In this document: positions 1-8,324 of the stretch, in pieces
Layout: every line of letters begins with the position of its first letter
Numbering within the stretch: position 1 is the stretch's first letter
Source of the DNA: Flagellimonas eckloniae
GTDB lineage: Bacteria > Bacteroidota > Bacteroidia > Flavobacteriales > Flavobacteriaceae
Assembly (NCBI RefSeq): GCF_001413955.1
Contig: NZ_LCTZ01000002.1
Coordinates: 3,334,501 to 3,398,500 of the forward strand
Reading direction: 5' to 3'
DNA: 64,000 nt
Made by a program: the position numbers and the translations under genes
The notes under the pieces: model-generated
What the model saw: only the letters and a program-made list of their open reading frames with translations
Told to the model about the DNA's origin: nothing
The model's database searches: none

Positions 1-1
1 T

Positions 2-331
2 TCGCCCAGCTTGCCTGTAATGAACAAGATAGCTGAGTTGAACCCAAATATTGAATTAAGAATACTACTTAGGGATGAAAACTTGGAGTTGATGGACGAG
101 TTCTTAACGAATGGTTCCCGGTCTATTCCAAAATTGATTGTTCTGGACAGGGAGACTGAAGAAATAGTTGGTGAGTGGGGGCCTAGATCAAGTATTGCCA
201 CAGAAATGGCCGAAGCGTATAAAAAAGAGCATGGCACACTTACTTCAGAGTTCAAACAAGACCTTCAGCTGTGGTATAACAAAGATAAAGGCCAGGATAT
301 TTTAAAGGATTTGTTGGGGTTGCTTTTCTAG
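2..331 (+). CDS. Thioredoxin-family protein, C-terminal part (5' end outside window)
   Basis: The reading frame is open from the first bases of the window, so this is the tail of a longer gene. The visible 109 codons resemble the thioredoxin-like family common in Flavobacteria: a 'LPVMNKIAE' helix that normally follows the N-terminal Trp-Cys motif, then beta-strands with 'RSIPKLIVLD', which holds the cis-proline (SIPK) of the thioredoxin fold. The active-site cysteines would lie upstream and cannot be seen. Likely role: thiol-disulfide or bacillithiol-type redox chemistry in the cytoplasm. No terminator is obvious downstream. Confidence 0.7.
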   Translation, partial: SPSLPVMNKIAELNPNIELRILLRDENLELMDEFLTNGSRSIPKLIVLDRETEEIVGEWGPRSSIATEMAEAYKKEHGTLTSEFKQDLQLWYNKDKGQDILKDLLGLLF

Positions 332-472
332 CAAGCATTTTTTGGGTTCATTTATAGGTCTCGGCTGTGGTTTCGTTGGGGCGTGGTAAATCTAGTTTTT
401 GGTGGTTTCTATGTTTCAAGTTAACGAATTGTAGCTATAAATTATAGCCCGTGTTGAACCCAGGCTTTTTTG

Positions 473-778
473 TTAATGTAATTTGTCATGACATGATTTG
501 CAAATTGAAACTAACCATTTAATAGGTTCTTTTCCAATATTTTTCTTCGCATATCTTTTATGATGAACTTGTGTTGCTCGTTTTCCACAGTAAACGCATT
601 TCCAGTTATCACGTTTTAAGACAACATAGCGTTTTCTTTTCCACTCGTCAGATTTTAAATAAGTATTACGATAATAGTTCCGACGACGTTTTCGCTTTAA
701 GTTGAAACTCCAACGTTTAAATAGCCAAGGAACTAGTCCAACAACTAGCAAGAGGAGTAATAATTTGATCTCTTTCAT
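473..778 (-). CDS. Membrane-anchored HNH endonuclease-like protein
   Basis: A 101-residue protein. Residues 5-20 form a hydrophobic segment, followed by a strongly basic stretch (about 21-58). The C-terminal half is an HNH zinc-finger nuclease fold: C61-x2-C64, the catalytic-type H72-H73 pair, and C93-x2-C96-H97. The HNH family cuts DNA or RNA with a beta-beta-alpha metal finger. An N-terminal anchor on so small an HNH protein is unusual. It lies 18 nt downstream of an acidic 150-residue protein on the same strand, so they probably share a transcript. The target is unknown; a toxin or accessory nuclease role is possible but unproven. Confidence 0.7.
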   Translation of the reverse strand: MKEIKLLLLLLVVGLVPWLFKRWSFNLKRKRRRNYYRNTYLKSDEWKRKRYVVLKRDNWKCVYCGKRATQVHHKRYAKKNIGKEPIKWLVSICKSCHDKLH

Positions 779-796
779 ATCATTTTCTAATGATAT

Positions 797-1249
797 TTAA
801 CTAATCGTCAAATCATTTGGCCAATCGTATTCTTCTTCATTTTTCCAAGGCGCCCCGATTTCTACACTGCTCACCTTCCCAAATTCCACATTAAGAGTAA
901 GCCAATTGTCATCGTCACTGTGAGTCGACCAGAAATCATACTCTTCTATTTCCCATTTCTTCACTAAATCCCCAAAAACCTCATTTTTAATCGAATCGGC
1001 ATCTTGGTCAATTATTTTAAATCCGTTGAACGACAATTGCGGACTAGCGCAGTAAATGTATCCTAATCGGTTGTCCTCATTTTTGTAAATGGTTAGCCTT
1101 AATTTTTGATTATTGTATTCTAAGTAAACATTGTCTGAATCCTCTTCGTCTTCTTGAATTTTATCTGGTATTCCTATTGTTCCATAAACCATTTTTTGAA
1201 ACATACCAAACTTTAAGTCTTCAATTCCAATATTAAGTTTGAGTTCCAT
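797..1249 (-). CDS. Acidic hypothetical protein, partner of the HNH protein
   Basis: I do not recognise the family. The 150-residue protein is rich in Asp, Glu and Trp, predicted soluble and mixed alpha/beta, with an acidic patch near residues 33-41 (IQEDEEDSD) and another near 108-115. It has no signal peptide or membrane segment. It lies directly upstream of the basic HNH protein. An acidic small protein encoded before a basic nuclease recalls immunity or antitoxin organisation, but that is inference from charge and gene order only. Confidence 0.5.
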   Translation of the reverse strand: MELKLNIGIEDLKFGMFQKMVYGTIGIPDKIQEDEEDSDNVYLEYNNQKLRLTIYKNEDNRLGYIYCASPQLSFNGFKIIDQDADSIKNEVFGDLVKKWEIEEYDFWSTHSDDDNWLTLNVEFGKVSSVEIGAPWKNEEEYDWPNDLTIS

Positions 1250-1414
1250 TTTTTTCAGTTTGCGTACAACGTTAAGCTAAGGACTGTTTTAATTTCCTTT
1301 AATGACTGACAAGTGAAGTTCGGGAAATTTAACGTAAGATTCAAAAGGAAATTAGTATATAAATCCTTTGGATTACTAAACCACTAGGGTTGGGGTAAAC
1401 CTAAAATTGATACC

Positions 1415-2134
1415 CTATTTTCGTTGGAATAGGTAGGTAATCGTACCAATTTGAGAAACCTTGGAATCCGGGTTAAATCTCGCTTTTAGGGCATAAGCGA
1501 TTGCATTATCTACCAAACAGCCATTACTGGTCCCTGAACTTTGGTCATTAAAGTCAGCCTCCGTAACATAGCCAGAAGCATCCACCTTAATATTTATAAC
1601 AACTTTTCCGCCTTCAATACAGGTATAAATTGGAGGTGGTAAAGAATACGCATTTCTATCGATCAGGGAATACGAAATGGAGGTACGCTTATCTTTTAAA
1701 TTGTTGGTAAACTCCTCTTTTTGTGCTTCGCGCTCCCCTAAGAGTTGTTTTTTTTCTTCGCGTTTGGCGGCCAATTCCTTTAATTGTTCCGCGAACTCCC
1801 CATCTGAATCACTTGGAGTCCCTTGATCATTGTTCAAGGCGCGTTCTTCCAATAATTCTTCCAATGTTTTTAAGGGTTCTGGATTTCCAACAGATGGTTT
1901 GGCCGTTTCGTTAAAGGCCATATGGCTTTTTATAGGGTCGTTATTTGCCATTTCTTCCAGCCGTTCCTCTTCTTCCCGCAACAGTTCTTCGATATCCTCA
2001 TCGGCCAAACTCATTTCAATAACATATTCTTCTTCTTTTATGCCTCCCAAATGAATGTTGAACAACAACAAAATCACAAGAGACATAGAGAAAAAAGTTA
2101 TTAAAAAAGATAACTGGTTCCTGTTTAGGTTCAT
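1415..2134 (-). CDS. TonB-like energy-transducer C-terminal domain protein
   Basis: A 239-residue protein with one N-terminal membrane helix (about 9-29), a long Glu/Lys-rich helical linker (about 35-150), and a C-terminal TonB-type module (about 160-239) with 'VVINIKVDASGYV' and an 'ALKARFNP' helix. TonB proteins pass energy from the proton-motive force to outer-membrane receptors. The linker here is charged and coiled-coil-like, not Pro-rich as in classical TonB, and no ExbB/ExbD gene is adjacent. It is the last gene of the ftsX-DUF3098-uppP-truB run, 84 nt after truB. A structural periplasm-spanning role is also possible. Confidence 0.7.
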   Translation of the reverse strand: MNLNRNQLSFLITFFSMSLVILLLFNIHLGGIKEEEYVIEMSLADEDIEELLREEEERLEEMANNDPIKSHMAFNETAKPSVGNPEPLKTLEELLEERALNNDQGTPSDSDGEFAEQLKELAAKREEKKQLLGEREAQKEEFTNNLKDKRTSISYSLIDRNAYSLPPPIYTCIEGGKVVINIKVDASGYVTEADFNDQSSGTSNGCLVDNAIAYALKARFNPDSKVSQIGTITYLFQRK

Positions 2135-2218
2135 GGTGATACTATAACCGCTTTTTTTTAAAAATATTTTATCCCAATGTTCATGCCTTATCTGTTTTTT
2201 TAAAGGAATTTAACTTCT

Positions 2219-2908
2219 TTACGACAGATTTTCCTTGAAAACCGTTGGGGTAATGGCATTATTTACGTTGAAATCACCTATTTTGGTTCTTCTAAGGGTA
2301 GATAAATGGGCGCCAGATTGTAGTGTTTTCCCAAAGTCATGCGCCAAAGAACGAATGTAGGTGCCTTTGCTACAAACCACCCTAAAATGCACATTTGGCA
2401 TATTTACTTGGGTAATTTCAAATTCCAGGATTTCAATTTTTCTGGATTTTATTTCAATTTCCTTTCCTTCGCGTGCAAATTCATACAACCGTTTGCCATC
2501 TTTTTTTAAGGCTGAAAAGATTGGCGGGACTTGGTCAATTTCACCCAAAAAGTGTTCCGTGGCCTGCTTAATGCCATCTGGGGTTATATGTTCTGTTGGG
2601 AAGGTTTGGTCTACTTCAGTTTCCAGATCATAGGATGGTGTGGTTGTACCCAAGGTAAAAGTTCCGGTGTATTCTTTGACCTGCCCCTGAAGTTCAGGGA
2701 TTTTCTTGGTGAATTTTCCGGTGCAAATAATTAAAAGCCCGGTGGCTAGCGGATCCAAGGTGCCTGCATGCCCTATTTTAAATTTTTTTAGGTTGAATTT
2801 TTTTCGAATGGCCCATTTTAAGGCATTGACTGCCTGAAAAGAACTCCATTCCAGTGGTTTGTCAATCAATAAAATCTGACCATTTAAAAAGTCCTCTTTG
2901 GTTTTCAA
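2219..2908 (-). CDS. truB: tRNA pseudouridine(55) synthase TruB
   Basis: Converts U55 to pseudouridine in the T-loop of tRNAs. The 229-residue protein carries the TruB catalytic motif 'GHAGTLDPLATG' with the nucleophilic Asp at D52, the N-terminal 'LLIDKPLEWSSF' motif and the C-terminal 'CSKGTYIRSLAHDFG' motif. It is shorter than the E. coli enzyme (about 314 residues) because it lacks the C-terminal PUA-like domain, which is usual in Bacteroidota. It lies 45 nt downstream of uppP in a minus-strand operon. Confidence 0.95.
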   Translation of the reverse strand: MKTKEDFLNGQILLIDKPLEWSSFQAVNALKWAIRKKFNLKKFKIGHAGTLDPLATGLLIICTGKFTKKIPELQGQVKEYTGTFTLGTTTPSYDLETEVDQTFPTEHITPDGIKQATEHFLGEIDQVPPIFSALKKDGKRLYEFAREGKEIEIKSRKIEILEFEITQVNMPNVHFRVVCSKGTYIRSLAHDFGKTLQSGAHLSTLRRTKIGDFNVNNAITPTVFKENLS

Positions 2909-2953
2909 GCCGGATTGAATTTTAAATTAATAGGGATCACTTTCTGAAAGAAC

Positions 2954-3748
2954 TTACCCCCAAACACTCCAAGCAATGGCAATAAGACCTATAATCAAAC
3001 AATAAATGGCAAAATAGGTAAGCTTGCTTTGTTTTACCAACTTAATCATCCAAGTACAGGCTGCAATACCGGTAATAAAGGCGGCAATAAAACCAACACC
3101 CATGGCAATGGCCTGGTCTCCAACAAAATTGATGTCGCCACTTAAGAGGTCCTTGGCCACTTTTCCGAATATCAAGGGAACCACCATTAAAAATGAGAAA
3201 CGGGCAGATTTTGTTTTGTCAACACCCAAAAGCACTGCTGCGGAAATGGTAGCCCCACTCCTTGAAATTCCTGGAAGTATGGCTACAGCCTGTGCCATAC
3301 CAATAACAAATGCACTGCGATAAGAAACACCTTTGTCCGTAGTTTTTGCCAAATCTGCCAAGTACAAAAGAATTGCGGTAATGAGCAACATGATGCCTAC
3401 AATAATGATTGCACCATCAAAAAAGACCTCTAGGAAATCCTGTAAAAAAAAGCCGATCAAAGCGGCGGGAATCATTGAAATAATGATCTTGAGCGAGAAT
3501 TGCGTTTCTTCATTCCATTTAAATTGAAAAAGCCCTTTAAAAATTTCCGCAACATCTTTTCTAAAAACCAATATGGTACTTAAGGCAGTTGCAAAATGTA
3601 GAATAACCGTAAATAAAAGACTTTCCTCAGGAAGTGAATCCGCACCTAGAATAGCTTTCCCCAATTCTAAATGTCCGCTGGATGATACTGGTAAAAACTC
3701 AGTCAGTCCTTGAATAATTCCAAGGATAATGGCATCAATGATTTCCAA
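2954..3748 (-). CDS. uppP: Undecaprenyl-diphosphate phosphatase UppP/BacA
   Basis: Integral membrane enzyme that dephosphorylates undecaprenyl pyrophosphate to recycle the lipid carrier of peptidoglycan and O-antigen synthesis. The 264-residue protein has about eight hydrophobic segments and both family motifs: 'IQGLTEFLPVSSSGHLELG' near the N-terminus and 'PGISRSGATI' near residues 158-167, which form the active site facing the periplasm. One nucleotide separates its ATG from the DUF3098 stop codon, so co-translation is likely. Confidence 0.95.
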   Translation of the reverse strand: MEIIDAIILGIIQGLTEFLPVSSSGHLELGKAILGADSLPEESLLFTVILHFATALSTILVFRKDVAEIFKGLFQFKWNEETQFSLKIIISMIPAALIGFFLQDFLEVFFDGAIIIVGIMLLITAILLYLADLAKTTDKGVSYRSAFVIGMAQAVAILPGISRSGATISAAVLLGVDKTKSARFSFLMVVPLIFGKVAKDLLSGDINFVGDQAIAMGVGFIAAFITGIAACTWMIKLVKQSKLTYFAIYCLIIGLIAIAWSVWG

Positions 3749-3749
3749 A

Positions 3750-4013
3750 TTACTTTTTGTTTTTGTTAGGATTCAATAAAATGGCGTAGACCTGTATCCC
3801 CAAACCTATCAATATTAAGGTAGGAGCCAAGCGTATTCTTCTAAAATTGTAGATATCCGGATTAAACACATTTGGGTCATCACTTCCCCCCCCACTCATT
3901 AAAATAAACCCCAACGCAATAAAGGCGAGTCCAATAAAGAGAAACATATAGTTTCTTTTTTGAAAAATAAATTCCTTGCTAGGTTTTTGTACGTTCTTAT
4001 TTTTCTTACTCAT
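3750..4013 (-). CDS. DUF3098 small membrane protein
   Basis: An 87-residue protein with a basic N-terminus and two membrane helices (about 22-40 and 63-82). It matches the DUF3098 family, found in Bacteroidota almost always between ftsX and uppP, as here. The function is unknown; the constant position suggests a role with FtsX in division or envelope assembly. It starts 9 nt after the ftsX stop codon. Confidence 0.85.
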   Translation of the reverse strand: MSKKNKNVQKPSKEFIFQKRNYMFLFIGLAFIALGFILMSGGGSDDPNVFNPDIYNFRRIRLAPTLILIGLGIQVYAILLNPNKNKK

Positions 4014-4022
4014 GTTGTAAAG

Positions 4023-4901
4023 TTAATAATAAAGGTCATCAGTTCTTAAATTCAGGAAACGCTGTGTTGCAATATGGGTACTCGCCCATGAAATAACAAC
4101 TCCAAGGCCAAAAATACCAACAAACAATGCGATTAGAACAACGAAATCCTTGAATAAATCCAATTCGGGAAAATTGTTGTTCACGTAATACAATACAATG
4201 GCCAAAGCAATCAGGGCCAACGAGGCCCCAAACATTCCCAGCTTAATGTTTGTCCAAATAAAAGGTTTTCTAATGAACACCTTAGTTGCACCCACCATTT
4301 GCATGGTCTTTATGATAAAACGTTTGGAATAGATGGAAAGTCGAATGGAACTATTGATCAACAGCACGGCGATAAAGGTGAAAATTGCACTTGCAACAAG
4401 AATCCATAGGCTTATTTTACGAACGTTATTGGTAAGCAATGAAATCAAGGGTTTGTCATAGCTTACTTCATCCACATAGGTTTTAGCTGCGATACTTGCG
4501 GCAATTTCTTCAATCTGTTCAGGAGAAACAAAGTCGGCCTTAAGGTTCACATCAATTGCATTTTTTAATGGATTGTATCCCAGAAAATCTGTAAAATTTT
4601 CCCCGATATCCTCGCTATATTGTTCAGCCGCATCCTCTTTGGACACATAGTCGGCCGATTTTGTATAATCCGCCAGCGCCAAACTTTTCTGCAACTGGTC
4701 AATTTCCACCGGCTTGGCATTATCCTTTAAAAAAACGGAAATGGTAATCTGCTCCTTAAAGTGATCCGCCAATTTTTTGGTGTTCAAAACAAGGAGTCCC
4801 AAAACCCCGAGTAGGAAAAGGACCAGAGCTATGCTCAAAACCACTGAAAAATAAGAGGAAATCAGCTTTCTACGTTGATATCGTTCAATATATTGACTCA
4901 T
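4023..4901 (-). CDS. ftsX: Cell division protein FtsX (permease-like)
   Basis: A 292-residue inner-membrane protein with the FtsX layout: cytoplasmic N-terminus, first membrane helix (about 20-42), periplasmic domain (about 45-165), then three membrane helices (about 168-185, 217-240, 250-275). FtsX pairs with the ATPase FtsE to activate peptidoglycan hydrolases at the septum. ftsE is not next to it, which is common in Bacteroidota. It is the first gene of the minus-strand run to the TonB-like gene and is divergent from leuS. Confidence 0.92.
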   Translation of the reverse strand: MSQYIERYQRRKLISSYFSVVLSIALVLFLLGVLGLLVLNTKKLADHFKEQITISVFLKDNAKPVEIDQLQKSLALADYTKSADYVSKEDAAEQYSEDIGENFTDFLGYNPLKNAIDVNLKADFVSPEQIEEIAASIAAKTYVDEVSYDKPLISLLTNNVRKISLWILVASAIFTFIAVLLINSSIRLSIYSKRFIIKTMQMVGATKVFIRKPFIWTNIKLGMFGASLALIALAIVLYYVNNNFPELDLFKDFVVLIALFVGIFGLGVVISWASTHIATQRFLNLRTDDLYY

Positions 4902-4957
4902 ACAGCAAAATCAGTATGTAAAAATAGAAAAGTAAATCGTAATTAGGGGATTAAAGC

Positions 4958-4965
4958 TATTTTTG
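4958..4965 (+). promoter_or_regulatory. Putative -7 box (TAnnTTTG) for leuS
   Basis: The octamer TATTTTTG matches the Bacteroidota sigma-A -7 consensus TAnnTTTG and lies 127 nt before the leuS ATG. I could not place a convincing -33 TTG at the usual 19-21 nt spacing. If used, the transcript leader would contain the REP-like hairpin at 4992-5072. Confidence 0.4.
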
Positions 4966-4991
4966 CAATTCGAAAAGTTAGACACTATAGG

Positions 4992-5072
4992 TGTCATTTT
5001 GAGCTTCAATGCTATTGGAACGAGAAATCTCTCGGGTTAATTTGAGACATCTCGACTGCGCTCGATGTGACA
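4992..5072. repeat. REP-like palindromic element in leuS leader
   Basis: Two divergent copies of one module face each other. The left copy starts TGTCATTTTGAGC and runs to GAGAAATCTC. The right copy, read on the minus strand from 5072, starts TGTCACATCGAGC and runs to GAGATGTCTC. Together they can fold into an interrupted hairpin. The pattern resembles the TGTCA..GAGC..GAG.ATCTC intergenic palindromes scattered through many Flavobacteria genomes. It lies between the proposed leuS promoter and its start codon. A related single module is inside leuS at 5964-6001. Confidence 0.65.
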
Positions 5073-5091
5073 TTATAAATTGAATGGTACT

Positions 5092-7986
5092 ATGAACTAC
5101 GATTTTCAAAAAATCGAGGAGAAATGGCAGAAGTATTGGAAGAAAAACGAAACCTTCAAGGCTTCAAACAATTCAGATAAACCAAAGTTCTATGCGCTTT
5201 CCATGTTTCCTTACCCCTCAGGGGCGGGATTGCACGTGGGGCATCCGCTTGGTTATATAGCTACGGATATCTATGCCCGCTACAAAAAGCATAAAGGGTT
5301 TAATGTATTGCATCCAATGGGATACGATTCTTTTGGTCTGCCAGCAGAACAGTATGCCATCCAAACGGGACAACACCCTGCAATTACTACAGAAACCAAT
5401 ATAAAAAGGTATCGAGAGCAGTTGGACCAACTTGGTTTTTCGTTTGATTGGAATCGCGAAGTGCGAACCTCAGATCCCAAGTATTACAAATGGACGCAAT
5501 GGGTTTTTATCCAATTGTTCAACTCATGGTATAATAAGGATACGGATAAGGCTGAATCTATTTCGGACTTGATTTCCATTTTTGAAAAAGAAGGAAATGC
5601 GGCAGTGCATGCTGCTTGTGATGATGATACGCTAACGTTCAGTGCAGAAGACTGGACTAATTTTTCAGAAAAAACCAAGCAAGAGCTACTTCTAAAATAT
5701 AGATTGACCTATTTGGCGGATACCGAAGTAAACTGGTGTCCCGCTTTGGGGACTGTTTTGGCCAACGATGAAATCGTGAACGGCGTTTCAGAACGCGGAG
5801 GACATCCCGTTATCCGAAAGAAAATGACGCAATGGAGCATGCGGATTACTGCCTATGCCCAACGTTTGTTGGATGGATTGAATACCGTTGATTGGCCACA
5901 ACCACTCAAAGATTCGCAAACCAATTGGATAGGTCGCTCCGAAGGAGCCTCTGCTATTTTTAATGTCATTCCGAGAGAGCAAAGCGACGAGGAATCTCAT
6001 CAAATCGAAGTGTTCACTACCCGCCCCGATACCATTTTTGGGGTAAGTTTTATGGCCTTGGCGCCAGAACATGAGTTGGTGTCGCAAATTACCACCCCAG
6101 AACAGAAAGAAGCTGTGGAAGCTTACGTGGAAGCTACGGCAAAACGCTCGGAGCGCGACCGAATGGCCGATGTAAAAACCATTTCAGGAGCCTTCACTGG
6201 GGCATATGCAGAACATCCCTTTACCAAAGAGCCCATTCCTATTTGGATTGGCGATTATGTGCTTGCAGGATATGGAACAGGGGCTGTAATGTCTGTTCCC
6301 TGCGGTGATCAACGCGATTACGATTTTGCAAAACACTTTAAGATTCTCATTCCCAACATTTTTGAAGGGATAGATATTTCTGAAGAAGCCTTTGCTGATA
6401 AAGAAAAAACCATCATTGCCAATTCTGACTTTTTAAATGGGTTGCCCTATAAAAAAGCGGTTAAGCGTGCGATTTTTGAGTTGGAACGGTTAGGTCAGGG
6501 AGAAGGAAAAATAAATTACCGCTTGCGCGATGCCGTTTTTAGTCGCCAGCGGTATTGGGGAGAACCCTTTCCGGTGTATTATGTAGATGGAATGCCGCAA
6601 ATGATTGCTGATGAGCATTTGCCATTGGAACTGCCTGAAGTTGAAAAATACCTTCCTACGGAAACGGGTGAACCGCCTTTGGGCAATGCTACCGTATGGG
6701 CTTGGGACACCGAACAATGTACAGTGGTCAATAATGAATTGATCAATCACAAAACGGTGTTTCCTTTGGAATTGAACACCATGCCCGGTTGGGCGGGGAG
6801 TTCCCAATACTTTAATCGGTATATGGACCCGCACAATAAGGAAGCCATTTACTCCCAAGACGCGGTTGACTATTGGGAAGATGTGGATTTATATATTGGA
6901 GGTAGCGAGCATGCTACGGGACATTTGTTGTATTCCCGTTTTTGGCAAAAGTTCTTGTTTGATCGCGGGATTGCCCCCAAGGATGAGTTTGCCAAAAAGT
7001 TGATTAATCAAGGGATGATTACGGGGACGAGTGCATTTGTTTATCGAGTGGCTCAAAGAACCGATGTTTTTGTGTCGAAAGGAATTATTGAGAAATACCT
7101 AGATATTAACACAAATAAAGAGGCTTTCAAATTGATTCAAAGTCTTTCAGGAGTATCTGTTGAAGAACTTTCATTTGACGAAATTCGTGTTGATGTGGAT
7201 TTTGTCAATTCATCAGATGAATTGGATATATCTAAATTTAGAAATTGGCAACCGGAGTTTAAACATGCAAAATTCATTGATGAGAATGGAATTGTGAAAG
7301 TTTCTCGCGAAATCGAAAAAATGTCCAAATCCAAATACAATGTCGTTAACCCAGATGCCATTTGTGAGGAGTACGGGGCAGATTCCCTTCGCTTGTATGA
7401 AATGTTTTTGGGACCTCTGGAGCAATCCAAACCCTGGAACACCGCCGGGATTACGGGCGTGCATTCCTTCCTTAAAAAATTATGGAAGTTATATAGTGCT
7501 ATTGATGAAGGTTCAGAGCCATCAGCAGAAAATTTAAAAACGTTGCACAAAACCATCAAAAAAGTGGAGGAGGATATTGAAAATTTCTCCTTCAATACTT
7601 CGGTATCCACCTTTATGATCTGTGTAAATGAATTGACAGCCCAAAAATGTACCAGCAAGGCAATTTTAGAGCCATTGGCCATCTTGGTTTCACCTTATGC
7701 TCCCCATATTTCCGAGGAGCTTTGGGAAAGGTTGGGGTATTCAACATCTATTGCAGAAGCTCCGTTTCCAATATTTGAAGAGAAACATTTGGTAGAAAGT
7801 AGCAAAGAGTATCCTATTTCTTTTAATGGTAAAATGCGTTTTACCATGGAACTTCCCTTAGATTTGGATAAAGATGCTATTGAGGTTGCCGTTATGGCCC
7901 ATGAAAAAACCCAAGCACAATTGCAAGGGCGAACGCCTAAAAAGGTAATTGTTGTACCTGGCAAGATTGTGAACATTGTGGGCTAA
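5092..7986 (+). CDS. leuS: Leucine--tRNA ligase
   Basis: Charges tRNA-Leu with leucine. I chose the ATG at 5092 over an in-frame TTG at 5080 because it gives the usual MNYDF start of Bacteroidota LeuRS. The 964-residue class I enzyme has the HIGH motif as HVGH (48-51), the KMSKS loop (743-747) and the CP1 editing signature TTRPDT (309-314). Two odd points. Residues 292-304, just before the editing motif, are encoded by a REP-like palindrome. Also, the stretch around 665-705, between the catalytic core and KMSKS, looks about 20-25 residues longer than in typical relatives, as judged from memory. It is a single gene flanked by a divergent ftsX operon and a SemiSWEET gene. Confidence 0.97.
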   Translation: MNYDFQKIEEKWQKYWKKNETFKASNNSDKPKFYALSMFPYPSGAGLHVGHPLGYIATDIYARYKKHKGFNVLHPMGYDSFGLPAEQYAIQTGQHPAITTETNIKRYREQLDQLGFSFDWNREVRTSDPKYYKWTQWVFIQLFNSWYNKDTDKAESISDLISIFEKEGNAAVHAACDDDTLTFSAEDWTNFSEKTKQELLLKYRLTYLADTEVNWCPALGTVLANDEIVNGVSERGGHPVIRKKMTQWSMRITAYAQRLLDGLNTVDWPQPLKDSQTNWIGRSEGASAIFNVIPREQSDEESHQIEVFTTRPDTIFGVSFMALAPEHELVSQITTPEQKEAVEAYVEATAKRSERDRMADVKTISGAFTGAYAEHPFTKEPIPIWIGDYVLAGYGTGAVMSVPCGDQRDYDFAKHFKILIPNIFEGIDISEEAFADKEKTIIANSDFLNGLPYKKAVKRAIFELERLGQGEGKINYRLRDAVFSRQRYWGEPFPVYYVDGMPQMIADEHLPLELPEVEKYLPTETGEPPLGNATVWAWDTEQCTVVNNELINHKTVFPLELNTMPGWAGSSQYFNRYMDPHNKEAIYSQDAVDYWEDVDLYIGGSEHATGHLLYSRFWQKFLFDRGIAPKDEFAKKLINQGMITGTSAFVYRVAQRTDVFVSKGIIEKYLDINTNKEAFKLIQSLSGVSVEELSFDEIRVDVDFVNSSDELDISKFRNWQPEFKHAKFIDENGIVKVSREIEKMSKSKYNVVNPDAICEEYGADSLRLYEMFLGPLEQSKPWNTAGITGVHSFLKKLWKLYSAIDEGSEPSAENLKTLHKTIKKVEEDIENFSFNTSVSTFMICVNELTAQKCTSKAILEPLAILVSPYAPHISEELWERLGYSTSIAEAPFPIFEEKHLVESSKEYPISFNGKMRFTMELPLDLDKDAIEVAVMAHEKTQAQLQGRTPKKVIVVPGKIVNIVG
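5964..6001 (+). repeat. REP-like palindrome translated within leuS
   Basis: A 38-nt stretch inside leuS begins TGTCATTCCGAGAGAGC and ends GAGGAATCTCATC, with complementary GAnnnCC/GG-type arms around a CAAAGCGAC centre. It has the TGTCATTCCGAG..GAGGAATCTC form of Flavobacteria intergenic REP-like repeats. It is read in frame as about 13 residues (V292 to Q304) of the CP1 region. Its resemblance to the intergenic element at 4992-5072, together with the hydrophilic peptide it encodes, suggests insertion into the gene without loss of frame. Confidence 0.6.
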
Positions 7987-8068
7987 GGAATCCTTATTAT
8001 AGGAACATAGCTTTTATTGGAGTTGAAGTAAAGGTATCCCCGTATAAGAACATTAAATACCACCAACT

Positions 8069-8323
8069 ATGGAAACCATTGAAATAATTGGTCTTGTGGC
8101 CGCAACATTGACCACTAGTTCGTTTGTCCCGCAAGTCTATAAAACCTGGAAATACAAATCTACCAAAGACATTTCCTTTACCATGTACATAGGATTTTTT
8201 GTTGGGACCATGCTTTGGTTGTACTACGGAATACAATACCAAAGTCTGGCCATTATTTTGGCTAATGCCGTTACTGGAATTTTGGTGTTGTTCATGCTTC
8301 TTTTAAAATTTAGATATAAATGA
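8069..8323 (+). CDS. SemiSWEET family sugar transporter
   Basis: An 84-residue membrane protein with three helices (about 5-23, 38-57, 62-80), the single-repeat unit of SWEET/MtN3 transporters. The signature Pro-Gln pair is at P21-Q22 in 'SSFVPQVYKTWK', with a second conserved run 'STKDISFTMY' in the next loop. SemiSWEETs work as dimers that move mono- or disaccharides across the inner membrane by facilitated diffusion. The substrate cannot be read from sequence. It lies 82 nt after leuS with no clear terminator between. Confidence 0.9.
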   Translation: METIEIIGLVAATLTTSSFVPQVYKTWKYKSTKDISFTMYIGFFVGTMLWLYYGIQYQSLAIILANAVTGILVLFMLLLKFRYK

Positions 8324-8324
8324 A

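Noticed and set aside
1250..1414. A true integron attC site upstream of the acidic hypothetical gene
   Set aside because: Only short partial core-like motifs are seen and no integrase or cassette array is in view; kept only as a weak hint in the findings.
5218..7682. Several open frames antisense to leuS (for example 6490-6858 and 7137-7682 on the minus strand)
   Set aside because: They lie wholly inside a conserved essential gene, have no recognisable domain, and are the usual shadows of a coding frame.
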